A stretch of 64,000 nucleotides of DNA, taken from contig JAWXCE010000054.1 in the NCBI GenBank assembly GCA_034440495.1, positions 1 through 64,000 of the forward strand, written 5' to 3'. The notes beneath the pieces are model-generated. The model had not been told where the DNA came from. It ran no database searches and was given only the letters and a program-made list of their open reading frames with translations. This document shows positions 1-8,342 of the stretch, piece after piece. The stretch's first letter is position 1; the number at the start of each line of letters is the position of its first letter. The position numbers and the translations under genes are program-made. This DNA is from JAWXCE01 sp034440495 (GTDB lineage Bacteria > Pseudomonadota > Alphaproteobacteria > Rhizobiales > Rhodomicrobiaceae).

Positions 1-120
1 GATATTGGCGATCGTATCTTCCAACGGCTCGGCATTGTCCGCCAGGATGCCATCAAGCCGGCTTAGAGTTTGGCGCGCGGATTGGGTCAGACTGGCGCTC
101 GCCCGAGCGCATCTGGAGAC
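1..120 (-). pseudogene. MlaD/MCE-like protein fragment
   Basis: The minus strand reads openly into the window edge with residues resembling the C-terminal helical part of MlaD-type phospholipid-transport (MCE) proteins: a run like SLTQSARQTLSRLDGILADN followed by EPLEDTIANI. In that family such helices link the MCE domain in the periplasm to the inner-membrane permease. The similarity fades before about position 120, where unrelated DNA and then an IS66 fragment begin, so the upstream (N-terminal) part of the gene has been cut off. The rest of the gene, if present, lies left of the window. The assignment rests on a short recognised pattern only. Confidence 0.35.
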
Positions 121-205
121 CGGTAAAAACAGGCTAAAGACGTTCGGAGTCAACCAGCTGGCTAAAAGCACTTGGGCTGAGAGCCGAACAAAAGTAAACT
201 CAGGC

Positions 206-440
206 ATGCGGCTCGATCTCGATAATCTGCCATTCGATATAGCGCTTCTGCATAAGGTTGTCCGGGACATGGCGGGTGTTGTCGAGCGTCGCAACGGCGA
301 GATCGAACGCCTTCAGATCATCATCAAGCAGCTTCAGCGCGCGCAATTTGGCCGCCGGTCCAAAAGCCTGCATCCCGATCAGCTGGCCCTCGGTCTGGAC
401 GAGATCGACGCCGATATGGGCTGCATCGAGGCAAGTTCCC
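206..440 (+). mobile_element. IS66-family transposase (TnpC) N-terminal fragment
   Basis: From an ATG at 206 the plus strand encodes the N-terminal leucine-zipper region of IS66 TnpC: an E-R-L-x-x-x-I-K-Q-L-x-R-x-Q-F-G-R-R-S series, then PDQLALGLDEIDAD. This is the DNA-binding, dimerising start of a transposase normally about 500 residues long. The frame then runs straight into outer-membrane-protein sequence around 440, so the zinc-binding and DDE catalytic domains are missing. No TnpA or TnpB and no clear terminal inverted repeats are seen. It is a dead remnant, presumably left by a past insertion and deletion between two unrelated gene fragments on the other strand. Confidence 0.8.
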
Positions 441-444
441 CGAA

Positions 445-655
445 CGTTCTCCGGCAAAGGTCAACTTGGCCCAGGCAAGATCGCCATAAAAAGCGAGCGG
501 TCCTCCGCGGGCTTCAAAATACCCCATGAGACCGAGGATCGACTCGCTTTCCTCTGCGATGTCGAAGAAACTTGCATCAACATCGAATGTCTGCCCGGCG
601 ACCGTTGAACTACCATTAACGCTCGTCGCCCATGCATAGGGTGTGAAGCGAAATT
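445..655 (-). pseudogene. outer-membrane beta-barrel protein fragment
   Basis: The minus strand carries about 70 residues typical of a rhizobial outer-membrane protein: TPYAWATSVNGSSTVAG near its N-terminal side, then GQTFDVDASF, then GYFEARGGPLAFYGDLAWAK. In intact relatives this follows a signal peptide and continues through a beta-barrel of more than 200 residues. Here the residues before it do not form a signal peptide, and the protein is cut off on the other side by the IS66 fragment. It is therefore an internal piece of a broken gene. The reading frame happens to stay open into the IS66 DNA. Confidence 0.5.
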
Positions 656-775
656 TGCTCCGTAAGCCGCAAGTATCGTGCATTCGCGCCCTTACAACCA
701 ATGCAAGCCTGCGGACTCTCTGTACCGTTTATTTTTGCTTGGTTGCAACGCAAGCTAGCTTCATAGCGGAGGCCT

Positions 776-813
776 ACTGCGTGAGTTTTGCGTTACTGCG
801 TGAGTTTTGCGTT
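776..813 (+). repeat. 19-bp perfect tandem duplication
   Basis: The unit ACTGCGTGAGTTTTGCGTT occurs twice head to tail (776-794 and 795-813) with no mismatch. It lies in non-coding DNA between the outer-membrane-protein fragment and the tRNA remnant. No function is apparent; it may be a replication-slippage product or iterated binding sites. Confidence 0.9.
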
Positions 814-880
814 AATGAGTGGTGCGTTGTCCTGCAAAGTAGCGCAAAGTGTGCAACGAGCGCCGGGTTAAGTACCTTTT

Positions 881-940
881 TAGATGTCCGTCCGGATTGA
901 AATCCGCGTGTCGGCGGTTCAAATCTGTCTCTGGGCACCA
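881..940 (+). pseudogene. tRNA-Phe 3'-half remnant
   Basis: The sequence matches the 3' half of bacterial tRNA-Phe(GAA). An anticodon-loop-like TTGAAAT is followed by CCGCGTGTCGGCGG, the T-loop segment TTCAAAT, the acceptor strand TCTGGGC, the discriminator A and an encoded CCA (ending at 940). One A of the usual TTGAAAAT is missing and no acceptor 5' strand (GCCCAGA-like) or D-arm precedes it, so it cannot fold as a tRNA. Such 3' fragments are what tRNA-targeting integrases leave at the end of an island. It lies 95 bp before an AT-rich orphan gene, consistent with an old attachment site. Confidence 0.7.
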
Positions 941-1035
941 TTTACAGCGCTTAACTATTTCATGACATCTGAAAGCTCCGGACGGAATATGCGTTATGGT
1001 CCGTTCTAAAGTCAGTAGTTCAACTGGAGCCTTTA

Positions 1036-2790
1036 ATGGTAAATTATGTATACTGCGTTTGTAATTCAGACAATTTTAATACAGTGAATTCATATTTTCA
1101 GGACTATGAAGACGAAAGTTTTTGTAGTCTTGAAATTATATCCGACAAAAATTCAGATACTAAACATACAGTCTTTCTGGCTACTCGCGCTAGCCGTTCA
1201 TCGATTAGAAGTAATGGTTCGGTGTTCAAAGGTTACGCTATATCGCACGTACGAAAGGAGATAATTTTCAGCCCTCCAGAAGAATATAACCATGTTGAAT
1301 ATATGAAGGGTTGTTTTTTCAATGCTGAATTTATATCGGAAGATACTTGCGGTGAATCGAAAATATTAATTCGTGGAGACGTATTTGGACAGCTTCCCAT
1401 TATTTACACGTCACTTCCGGGTATATTTATCTGTTCTGACAGCCTGCTTGCGCTAACGGACTTTAGAAAAACAATTGGTTTTACCAATACGATTAACGAA
1501 AATCTCTTTCTGGCAAAGTCTGCACACTTTGCTTTTTGTGACCAAATTCTAAACGAAGGAACCATTGTTAACGACATTAAATATGCGCTGCCTGGTTCTA
1601 TCATAAATCTGAATTTTTTAGGCTCTGACATCACGAACACGACCACTCATGAAGGCGCCGAACGGATTTTCAACAACAACGGTGAAAGCTACGTAGAAAG
1701 CGTTCAAAGTGCTGCTTTGTCCATGGTCGGTTTGTTGAGCGGCTGTCTCGAAATCAACGGAACTTATCTCAGACATGATCTTTCCGGTGGGCAAGATAGC
1801 CGGCTAGCTCTTGCGGCGTCATTAGGATACCGGTCGAATAGAGACAAGATTGTCCTGCAATCGGCCATGGGTATGGCAGATGATCTCCGCATAGCTAATC
1901 AAATTGCGGGACATGTTAGCATACCTTTAAACATTAATCCCGTCTCACCAATAACAGAATACATTAAAGTTCCATATGCTGCATTGTGGTTCGCATCAAG
2001 TGCTGGTGTCTATGATCCGTTGTATGCGTTAAACAGGCGTCAGGCCAATCTCGATTTTTTTCTGGTTGGCGGGCATGGAGCGGAAGTTTATAAAGGTAAC
2101 TACGGCTGGTATTCAGTAAATAGTATTGCAAAATGGACTGGAAAAACTACCGCAATAGCAGTCAGCCAAGAAGCGCAGAAAGGTCTTGAACAATTTGGTA
2201 TTGATCCGGATTGCCTTTCTGGCAGCGAATGGCACTATATCGCTTTCAGAAACGCCCTGCATAGCGGCCGCTTCACCAACTCAACAGTTTATGGCTTAAG
2301 GCCAATTTTGAACAGAACACTGGCCGGCGTTGCCCATAAGATCTTTGCTACTCATGGGCGACCAGAAGCGAAAGCGCATTCAATAATATCCGATCTCCTT
2401 ATACATATTAGCCCTCACCTGGCTTTATTACCGTTTGATGATCCTATCAAAAATCTTTCCGCAGATTATATCGAATCGCGAATCAGGGATTTGGGTCTAT
2501 TGACGGAAACTGCTCCATATACCGTGATTGGCGCGCCAAATGCGGCGTCTTCCGGACCGCTGGATCGGTTGTTGGATCTGGCCAAGTCCAAAAACTTTGG
2601 TGATAGCTTTACACGCGAGGTAGTACTTAAAAATACACATAAATCATGTGATTTGGCGCCGTCTGGCTTAAAGCAGATTGTAGAAGAGATGTCGAAGTTC
2701 GTCGATGTAAACTTAGAAGAGCCCGTTGTTGGAAATACAAAGCCATCTCGCGCCGCGGGTAAGCTAATGAGTATACATTTGATAGATTGA
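1036..2790 (+). CDS. asparagine-synthetase-like protein (orphan, AT-rich)
   Basis: This 584-residue protein resembles class B asparagine synthetases. A region like the end of the class II glutamine amidotransferase domain (RGDVFGQLPIIY, then FICSDSLLAL, residues about 113-140) is followed by a PP-loop ATPase motif LSGGQDSRLALA (about 249-260). That motif adenylates a carboxylate before amide formation. The N-terminus reads MVNYVYC, so the catalytic Cys2 of true glutamine-dependent AsnB is absent; it may use ammonia or make another amide. Similar proteins occur in surface-polysaccharide and RiPP (lasso-peptide) loci, but no precursor peptide or glycosyltransferase is adjacent. The gene is clearly AT-richer than its neighbours and follows a tRNA-Phe remnant, suggesting transfer. 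Confidence 0.7.
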   Translation: MVNYVYCVCNSDNFNTVNSYFQDYEDESFCSLEIISDKNSDTKHTVFLATRASRSSIRSNGSVFKGYAISHVRKEIIFSPPEEYNHVEYMKGCFFNAEFISEDTCGESKILIRGDVFGQLPIIYTSLPGIFICSDSLLALTDFRKTIGFTNTINENLFLAKSAHFAFCDQILNEGTIVNDIKYALPGSIINLNFLGSDITNTTTHEGAERIFNNNGESYVESVQSAALSMVGLLSGCLEINGTYLRHDLSGGQDSRLALAASLGYRSNRDKIVLQSAMGMADDLRIANQIAGHVSIPLNINPVSPITEYIKVPYAALWFASSAGVYDPLYALNRRQANLDFFLVGGHGAEVYKGNYGWYSVNSIAKWTGKTTAIAVSQEAQKGLEQFGIDPDCLSGSEWHYIAFRNALHSGRFTNSTVYGLRPILNRTLAGVAHKIFATHGRPEAKAHSIISDLLIHISPHLALLPFDDPIKNLSADYIESRIRDLGLLTETAPYTVIGAPNAASSGPLDRLLDLAKSKNFGDSFTREVVLKNTHKSCDLAPSGLKQIVEEMSKFVDVNLEEPVVGNTKPSRAAGKLMSIHLID

Positions 2791-2791
2791 G

Positions 2792-4063
2792 CTAATCGCT
2801 GGGTTCTACGTTGTTACGGGCGGTGCGGCGGTCTACGTAACGCATGGCGGGGGTGACGGTTGCGCCGTGGATGACGATGGAGATCAGCACGATGAGGGCG
2901 ACGACGCTCCACAGGAGGTCGGGCTGGTCGAACTTGCCGTGATTGAGCGCATAGGCGATGTAATAGATCGACCCAACGCCACGGATGCCAAAAAAGCTGA
3001 TGACTGCCTTCTCCTCCACCCGTTCGATGGCCCCAAGCGAAACCCACGCGGCAACCGGGCGCACCAGAAAAATCGCCAGGATTGCGAAAAGCGCGGCGCT
3101 CCAGGTTAATGATCGCAGCAACCCGCCATCCACCAGCGCGCCGCCGAACAGCACGAGCAAAATCATCATCATCAGACGTTCAAGCTGCTCTACGAACTCG
3201 TGCATCTTTTCATGATACCGGTGATCGCGCTCGGACGCCCGGATGCGCAGGGCCGCGACAAACACGGCGATAAAGCCATAACCGTAAGCCATTTCTGTTA
3301 GGCCGTAAGCGAGGCAAGTTACGCCGAGGGCCACAAATCCATCGCCCGTGCGCGATAGCTTTGAGCGATTAGGCAGCCTAAAGATTAGCCACCCGAGAAG
3401 CTGTCCAGTTAGCCAGCCTATCCCAGCTCCAGCGCCAAGCTTCCATAGGACATCCACTGTCAGCCAATTCACAAACCAGCCCTCAGTTGTGCCGGCAGCA
3501 GCAAGAGCTAAAGCTAAGTTGACGAATGGAAAAGCCAGCCCATCATTCAGCCCTGCTTCGGATGTGAGGGTGAATCGCACTTCGTCCTCCAAACCCTGGC
3601 GTGGCGGGCCTACCTGTATATCGCTTGCCAGCACCGGATCGGTTGGCGCCAATGCGGCGGCGAGAAGGAGCGATCCCGCAACGCCAAGTCCGAGCAGGGC
3701 GTAACCAAGGGCCGCCAAGATCAGAATCGTCAGCGGCATGGCGATCAGCAAAAGCCGTCCCGTCCCGCGCCAAGATTTGGCGTTCAGGCTCCTATCCAGC
3801 TTCAGGCCTGCGCCCATCAGCGCAATAATGACGACGAACTCGGTAAATCGTTCGGTGATCTGCGGGTATTTTTGCGGATGCAAAACAGCGCCGGGAGTAT
3901 CGGGGATTGAAAAAACAACAGCGCCAATCGTCACGCAGACGATGGGCAGTGACAATGGTAACTCTTTGAGTACCATCGGCAGCCATGCCGTTAGCAGAAT
4001 AATCGCGCCCAGCCCAGCGAGCAGGATCACATATCCGTAAGTGGAATTTTCCGGCCCGGTCAT
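2792..4063 (-). CDS. cation:proton antiporter (CPA1/NhaP type)
   Basis: This 423-residue inner-membrane protein has about 12 hydrophobic segments and the CPA1 signature APTDPVLASDIQVG (around residue 140). It continues into a stretch containing SEAGLNDGLAFPFV, whose acidic residues form the ion-binding site of NhaP-type Na+/H+ or K+/H+ exchangers. It would exchange cytoplasmic Na+ or K+ for protons in pH and salt homeostasis. There is no C-terminal cytoplasmic regulatory domain of the TrkA-C type. It ends one base after the convergent asparagine-synthetase-like gene and is separated from the NTF2-like gene on the other side by a divergent promoter region. Which cation it carries cannot be told from sequence. 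Confidence 0.88.
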   Translation of the reverse strand: MTGPENSTYGYVILLAGLGAIILLTAWLPMVLKELPLSLPIVCVTIGAVVFSIPDTPGAVLHPQKYPQITERFTEFVVIIALMGAGLKLDRSLNAKSWRGTGRLLLIAMPLTILILAALGYALLGLGVAGSLLLAAALAPTDPVLASDIQVGPPRQGLEDEVRFTLTSEAGLNDGLAFPFVNLALALAAAGTTEGWFVNWLTVDVLWKLGAGAGIGWLTGQLLGWLIFRLPNRSKLSRTGDGFVALGVTCLAYGLTEMAYGYGFIAVFVAALRIRASERDHRYHEKMHEFVEQLERLMMMILLVLFGGALVDGGLLRSLTWSAALFAILAIFLVRPVAAWVSLGAIERVEEKAVISFFGIRGVGSIYYIAYALNHGKFDQPDLLWSVVALIVLISIVIHGATVTPAMRYVDRRTARNNVEPSD

Positions 4064-4237
4064 GGTTTGAACCGGAGGCGACCGCCGCCGTAGTGCTGTT
4101 TCATAGTCCCTCCGGTCTGTTCTTTAATGCTGTCGTGAATGGAAATGGATACACGGGACGAATGTTCCGGCCGGTTATCGCGGAACCGCAGTCGTCGCTG
4201 CGCGTAATCCGACTGTTGCAAGCATAGGAGGCGATCC

Positions 4238-4600
4238 ATGACCCTGACAGCCAAAGATTTTATGGAGGCGTTAAAGAGCTCCGAGGCCAGCCGCGACGCA
4301 TCCCCAGTCGCTAGCCTGTTCGCGCCGGACGCCGAATTAAGCAATCTATCCATGTCGAAAAGCGGCGAGGACGGCGCGCGGGAGTTTTGGCGGATTTACC
4401 TGGAGCAATTCGAAAGCATCCAGTCAGACTTCTCACAGGTGATTGAAGCGGATGGAAATTTTGCCCTGCAATGGACATCCGAGGGTGAACTCAAAGATGG
4501 CAAGTCAGTGAAATACAGAGGAGTTAGCCTTGTTCAGACAGAAGAGGGCAAGGTTGTAAAGTTTGACGCCTATTACGACACCACCCCCTTCAAGTCTTAA
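4238..4600 (+). CDS. NTF2/SnoaL-like domain protein
   Basis: This 120-residue single-domain protein has the NTF2-like cone fold pattern: an N-terminal helix (TAKDFMEALKSSE), FAPDAELS, then alternating beta strands ending in VVKFDAYYDT. Such SnoaL-like proteins act as small hydrolases, isomerases or ligand-binding proteins in the cytoplasm, and the substrate cannot be deduced here. A strong ribosome site AGGAGG lies seven bases before the ATG and fixes the start. The gene converges with the SDR gene, with only three bases between stop codons. Confidence 0.75.
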   Translation: MTLTAKDFMEALKSSEASRDASPVASLFAPDAELSNLSMSKSGEDGAREFWRIYLEQFESIQSDFSQVIEADGNFALQWTSEGELKDGKSVKYRGVSLVQTEEGKVVKFDAYYDTTPFKS

Positions 4601-4603
4601 AAG

Positions 4604-5398
4604 CTAGTTTTTGGGTGATTCAGGTTTAGACACAGCAGCGCCTATCCGGGCCGCAATTCCCTGAGGAATAATGCCAGCAACCGCTGTCGTGAGCTTGTTC
4701 AACAGACCAGGCACGATACTTCCCTCGCCGCGCATCATTGCGTCAAAGCCGCTCCTAGCGACATCGGCTGGATCGCCTTTTGGGGCCGATCCGACTTTTG
4801 TATCCATCATACCGGCGCGCTCGAAGAACTCAGTCTGGGTAACCCCCGGCATCAGGCAGGTGACAGTTACTCCCGTATCTTTCAATTCATGGCGAAGCGC
4901 ATACGAGAAAGAGTCGATGAAAGCTTTTGTGCTGGCGTAAACCGCCTGATATGGGCCGGGCACAAAACCTGCGATGGAGCCTGTAATAAGAATTCGCCCA
5001 TGTCCCCGGTTGCGCATGTCGGCCGCAACTTTATGCAACAGATAGAGTGTACAGGTGATATTCGTATCTATTGTCCGCTTCACTCCGTCAAAGTCCTGCT
5101 CAAGGAACCCGTCGCCAAAACCCATGCCGGCATTGGCAAACAATGCGTCGATGTGACGGCCATCCGCATATGCGGCGTCGTAGAGGGCGTCGACGCCTTC
5201 CGTCGTGGCGAGATCGGCCTCAAGCGCTTGGACGTCGCGGCCGAGAGTTCCCAAGGTTTTGGCGACTTCGTGAATTTTTGGCTCATTGGCGACGATCAGT
5301 AGATCGTATCCCTCCGCGATGCAGAGCTTTGCTAGCTCGTAGCCAATTCCAGTGGATGCCCCGGTGACGACAGCTCGTTGTTTGTGGGCGTATGTCAT
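4604..5398 (-). CDS. short-chain dehydrogenase/reductase
   Basis: This 264-residue classical SDR oxidoreductase has the nucleotide-binding motif TGASTGIG at 12-19, the structural NAGMG near 89-93, catalytic Ser141, Tyr154 and Lys158 (YASTK), and a PG motif after the active site. It would reduce or oxidise a carbonyl/alcohol with NAD(P)H in the cytoplasm; the substrate is unknown. It lies 77 bp downstream of phaZ on the same strand and may be co-transcribed, which would fit a role with hydroxyacyl or ketone intermediates, but this is inference. Confidence 0.85.
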   Translation of the reverse strand: MTYAHKQRAVVTGASTGIGYELAKLCIAEGYDLLIVANEPKIHEVAKTLGTLGRDVQALEADLATTEGVDALYDAAYADGRHIDALFANAGMGFGDGFLEQDFDGVKRTIDTNITCTLYLLHKVAADMRNRGHGRILITGSIAGFVPGPYQAVYASTKAFIDSFSYALRHELKDTGVTVTCLMPGVTQTEFFERAGMMDTKVGSAPKGDPADVARSGFDAMMRGEGSIVPGLLNKLTTAVAGIIPQGIAARIGAAVSKPESPKN

Positions 5399-5475
5399 GT
5401 TTGTCCTTCCTAATTACACTGGAAGAATAACTGGACGGCAAACACCATGTTCCTTCGGGATGCGAACTAAGGCGC

Positions 5476-6819
5476 TTATTCCGCAGCTTGCGAGTCGCCT
5501 CGCTGATACTCGACAACCGCTTCCCGCGTTTCGCGAATGCCCTGATAAGGCAGCGGTGCGCGCACGTCCGAGTTGGCCAGGCTACGCTTGTATTGAATCG
5601 TGCGAATGAATTCCCGGATGCGCGGTTGGATTTCCGTGCGCCAGCGCGTGCCGTTGAAAACGCCGTAATGGCCAACGCCTGGCTGCACGTAATGGTATTT
5701 CTCATCGACAGGGATGTTGACGCACAAATCCTGCGCCGCTTCGGTTTGGCCGAGGCCGCAGATGTCGTCGTTTTCTCCCTCGACCGTCATCAGTGCAGTG
5801 CTTCTGATCTCTGCGCAGTCCACAAGCGCGCCGCGATGATAAAGTTTTTTGTCCGGCAGTGAATGCTCCTGGAAAACGCTTTTTACAGTGTCGAGATAGA
5901 ACTCGCCCGGCAGGTCCATAACCGACAGATATTCGTCATAAAATGTCTGATGCAACTGCGCGGAGTCGCAATCGCCTTTTATGAGGTTATCGAAGAGGGT
6001 TTTGTAGGCGGTCTGGTGCTTCTCCAGATTCATTGTCATGAAGCCGCTGAGTTGCACGAAACCGGGATAAACCTTGCGTCCGAAGCCAGGGTACGGGAAA
6101 GGCACGCGCGCCATGACATTTGTTTCGAACCAGTCGAGCGGCTTCTCGCCAGCCAGAACGTTTACCGCCGTCGGATTGCGGCGCGTGTCGATCGGGCCAC
6201 CCATCAGCGTCATGGAGAGCGGCTGGCAGGCATCGTTGCGCGCCGCCATCACCGCCGCCGCCGCAAGCACGGGCACCGATGGCTGACAGACGGCGATCAC
6301 ATGCGTGTTGGTGCCGAGAAACTGGATAAACTCGATGAGGTAATCCACGAAATCTTCTAGGCCAAACCCGCCCATCGCGACTGGAATCATGCGAGCGTCG
6401 GCCCAATCCGTGACGTAAGTGTTATGCTCGGGGACCATCGATTGCACCGTGCCGCGCAGCAGCGTGGCGTAGTGCCCGGACATCGGCGCGACGATCAGCA
6501 CCTTGGGATCGTAGCGTTTGCCGATCACGGTCTGATCGCGGTCGAAATGCAGGAGGTTACAGAATGGTTTGGCAAGCACGAGTTGCTCGTTAATTGGCAC
6601 GGGCATGCCGCCAATGCGGGTCTCCGTGATGCCGAACTCCGGTTTGCCATAACGGCGGGTGACATTCTCGAAAACCTCGCAACCGGCTGCCATGTTGCGG
6701 GCGGCGGAACTGCCACGGAATGGATTAAGCAGCGATTCCAGCTGGTATTTCAGGCCTTTTAGTCCCCAACGCATGGGAGCAATCATGGCGTGGGCAAGTT
6801 CATAAGCCTGATAGTTCAT
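5476..6819 (-). CDS. phaZ: intracellular polyhydroxyalkanoate depolymerase
   Basis: The product matches the i-PhaZ family that mobilises PHA/PHB granules. It starts MNYQAYELAHAMIAP, as the family usually does, so the ATG at 6819 is preferred over an upstream in-frame ATG at 6849. The alpha/beta-hydrolase core has the family's cysteine nucleophile in VCQPSVP (about residue 178) instead of the usual serine lipase box. Further on are GENDDICG, with a candidate Asp, and VGHYGVFNG, with the catalytic His. The product should release 3-hydroxybutyrate or oligomers from granules in the cytoplasm. A phasin gene in the same window supports PHA metabolism. TGCA-rich sequence upstream may bind the PHA regulator PhaR. 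Confidence 0.9.
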   Translation of the reverse strand: MNYQAYELAHAMIAPMRWGLKGLKYQLESLLNPFRGSSAARNMAAGCEVFENVTRRYGKPEFGITETRIGGMPVPINEQLVLAKPFCNLLHFDRDQTVIGKRYDPKVLIVAPMSGHYATLLRGTVQSMVPEHNTYVTDWADARMIPVAMGGFGLEDFVDYLIEFIQFLGTNTHVIAVCQPSVPVLAAAAVMAARNDACQPLSMTLMGGPIDTRRNPTAVNVLAGEKPLDWFETNVMARVPFPYPGFGRKVYPGFVQLSGFMTMNLEKHQTAYKTLFDNLIKGDCDSAQLHQTFYDEYLSVMDLPGEFYLDTVKSVFQEHSLPDKKLYHRGALVDCAEIRSTALMTVEGENDDICGLGQTEAAQDLCVNIPVDEKYHYVQPGVGHYGVFNGTRWRTEIQPRIREFIRTIQYKRSLANSDVRAPLPYQGIRETREAVVEYQRGDSQAAE

Positions 6820-6870
6820 CCGCCGCACCTTAAAGCGCATTTCGTCCAAGCATCGCGCAACTCAGAGTAT

Positions 6871-6895
6871 GGTGCATGCCTAGTTTGCATGCAAT
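6871..6895 (-). promoter_or_regulatory. TGCA-rich dyad upstream of phaZ (possible PhaR site)
   Basis: Two GCATGC palindromes (6874-6879 and 6887-6892) lie seven bases apart, 52 bp upstream of the phaZ start, and run into TGCAAT. PhaR repressors of PHA genes in alphaproteobacteria bind TGC/GCA-rich dyads, and a comparable TGCA-rich stretch precedes the phasin gene at 51303-51340. The assignment is inferred from base pattern and gene content only. Confidence 0.3.
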
Positions 6896-7070
6896 ATAGC
6901 CTTTCGGGAAAGATACGCGCTGAACTTTAGCATTCACCAAACATGCAAAGCGCATTTTTAGCGATGTTACAATTCGCCACAAAAATAAACATGCACGGCA
7001 TCGAAAACGTCGGCGTATGCACTAATTTCTACCGTATAAGCACTGGGTATCGTGTGCGGGAAGAGTTGGA

Positions 7071-8342
7071 ATGGATCGCAAGCTCGAACAATCGTCGGTC
7101 AGGAGCATTGAGGACGTGCTGGGCGTCGGCCCCACGTCGCGACGTTCGTGGGCAAGGCGAAAGCGCGGATGGCTTATTACGCTCGCCATCCTCGCGGTCG
7201 GCGGCTACTTGGCCTTCGGGCGTGCGCCGGCAAACAAAGGCCCGGAATTCGTCAGCGAGTCGATGACGCGCGGCGATGTGATTGTTAATGTGACCGCGAC
7301 CGGTGTGGTGGAACCGACCAACCAGGTGGAAATTTCAAGTGAGCTATCGGGCATAATCCGCCGCGTGTTTGTCGATTATAACGACACGGTGAAGGCGGGG
7401 CAGGTGCTGCTCGAACTGGACACTGTTACGCTCAACGCGCAGGTCGCCCGCACACGCGCCTCGCTCGCCGCCGCCCGCGCTCGCGTGGTGCAGGCGAAAG
7501 CGACGGTCGTGGAAAAGGAGGCTCAACTCAAGCGCACCACATCGCTTGCGGGGCAGAATTACTCATCGCAGACCGCGCTGGAGGCGGCGAAAGCCGAGTT
7601 TGACCGTGCTGTCGCCTCGACCGCGAGCGCCGATGCCGATGTTCAGGTGGCTGAGGCCGAATTGAAGCAAACCGAAACCAGCTTGTCCAAGGCACAGGTC
7701 TACTCTCCTATAAACGGCGTGGTGTTGAAGCGCACCGTCGAGCCGGGACAAACCGTCGCCGCCTCCTTCCAGACGCCGATTCTGCTCACACTCGCCGAGG
7801 ATTTGCGCAAAATGGAGCTGCGGGTTGATGTGGATGAAGCCGACATCGGCAAGGTGCGGGAGGGGCAAAGCGCCACGTTCACTGTCGAGGCGTATCAGGA
7901 TAAAACCTTCCCCGCCCGCATTTCTCAGGTGCGGTTTGCGTCAGAAACGGTGGACGGCGTGGTGACTTACAAAGCGGTGTTGGGCTTTGAGAACACTGAC
8001 TTGCTGCTGCGCCCAGGCATGACGGCGACGGCTGAAATCCTGATCCAGAAAGTGGAGGGCGCCGTGCTGGCGCCGAACGCCGCGCTGCGCTTCAAGCCGC
8101 CGGAAACCCCCCAACGCGGCGGCGGGCTACTTTCCCGCCTGTTTTTCCGCATACCGAAGGCGCCGCAGAACGAGACTGAGGTGAAGGGCGGCAAGCGCGC
8201 CGTTTACGTGCTCGATGGCGTCGCGCCCAAGCGGATTGCTGTCACAGTTGGCGTGACGGATGGGAAGAACACGCAGATCGTCGACGGTGATTTACAGCCA
8301 GGACAGCCCGTGCTGACCGATGTCGCGGAGCCGAAACGCTAA
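7071..8342 (+). CDS. MacA-like periplasmic adaptor (HlyD family)
   Basis: This 423-residue membrane-fusion protein of an ABC efflux pump has a cytoplasmic N-terminus of about 30 residues and one membrane anchor (WLITLAILAVGGYLAFG). It then has a lipoyl/biotinyl half-motif (VEPTNQVEISSELSGIIRRV), a long Ala/Glu-rich coiled coil (about 125-195), the second half-motif (YSPINGVVLKRTVEPGQTV) and beta-barrel domains. It should bridge the permease to an outer-membrane channel. Its stop overlaps the ATPase start by one base (TAATG), showing translational coupling. The substrate (macrolide, lipid, peptide or siderophore) cannot be inferred, and no TolC-like gene is present in the window. Confidence 0.88.
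   Translation: MDRKLEQSSVRSIEDVLGVGPTSRRSWARRKRGWLITLAILAVGGYLAFGRAPANKGPEFVSESMTRGDVIVNVTATGVVEPTNQVEISSELSGIIRRVFVDYNDTVKAGQVLLELDTVTLNAQVARTRASLAAARARVVQAKATVVEKEAQLKRTTSLAGQNYSSQTALEAAKAEFDRAVASTASADADVQVAEAELKQTETSLSKAQVYSPINGVVLKRTVEPGQTVAASFQTPILLTLAEDLRKMELRVDVDEADIGKVREGQSATFTVEAYQDKTFPARISQVRFASETVDGVVTYKAVLGFENTDLLLRPGMTATAEILIQKVEGAVLAPNAALRFKPPETPQRGGGLLSRLFFRIPKAPQNETEVKGGKRAVYVLDGVAPKRIAVTVGVTDGKNTQIVDGDLQPGQPVLTDVAEPKR

Noticed and set aside
324..701. One 125-residue minus-strand protein across the IS66 fragment
   Set aside because: Only the first part resembles an outer-membrane protein; the rest is antisense IS66 sequence.
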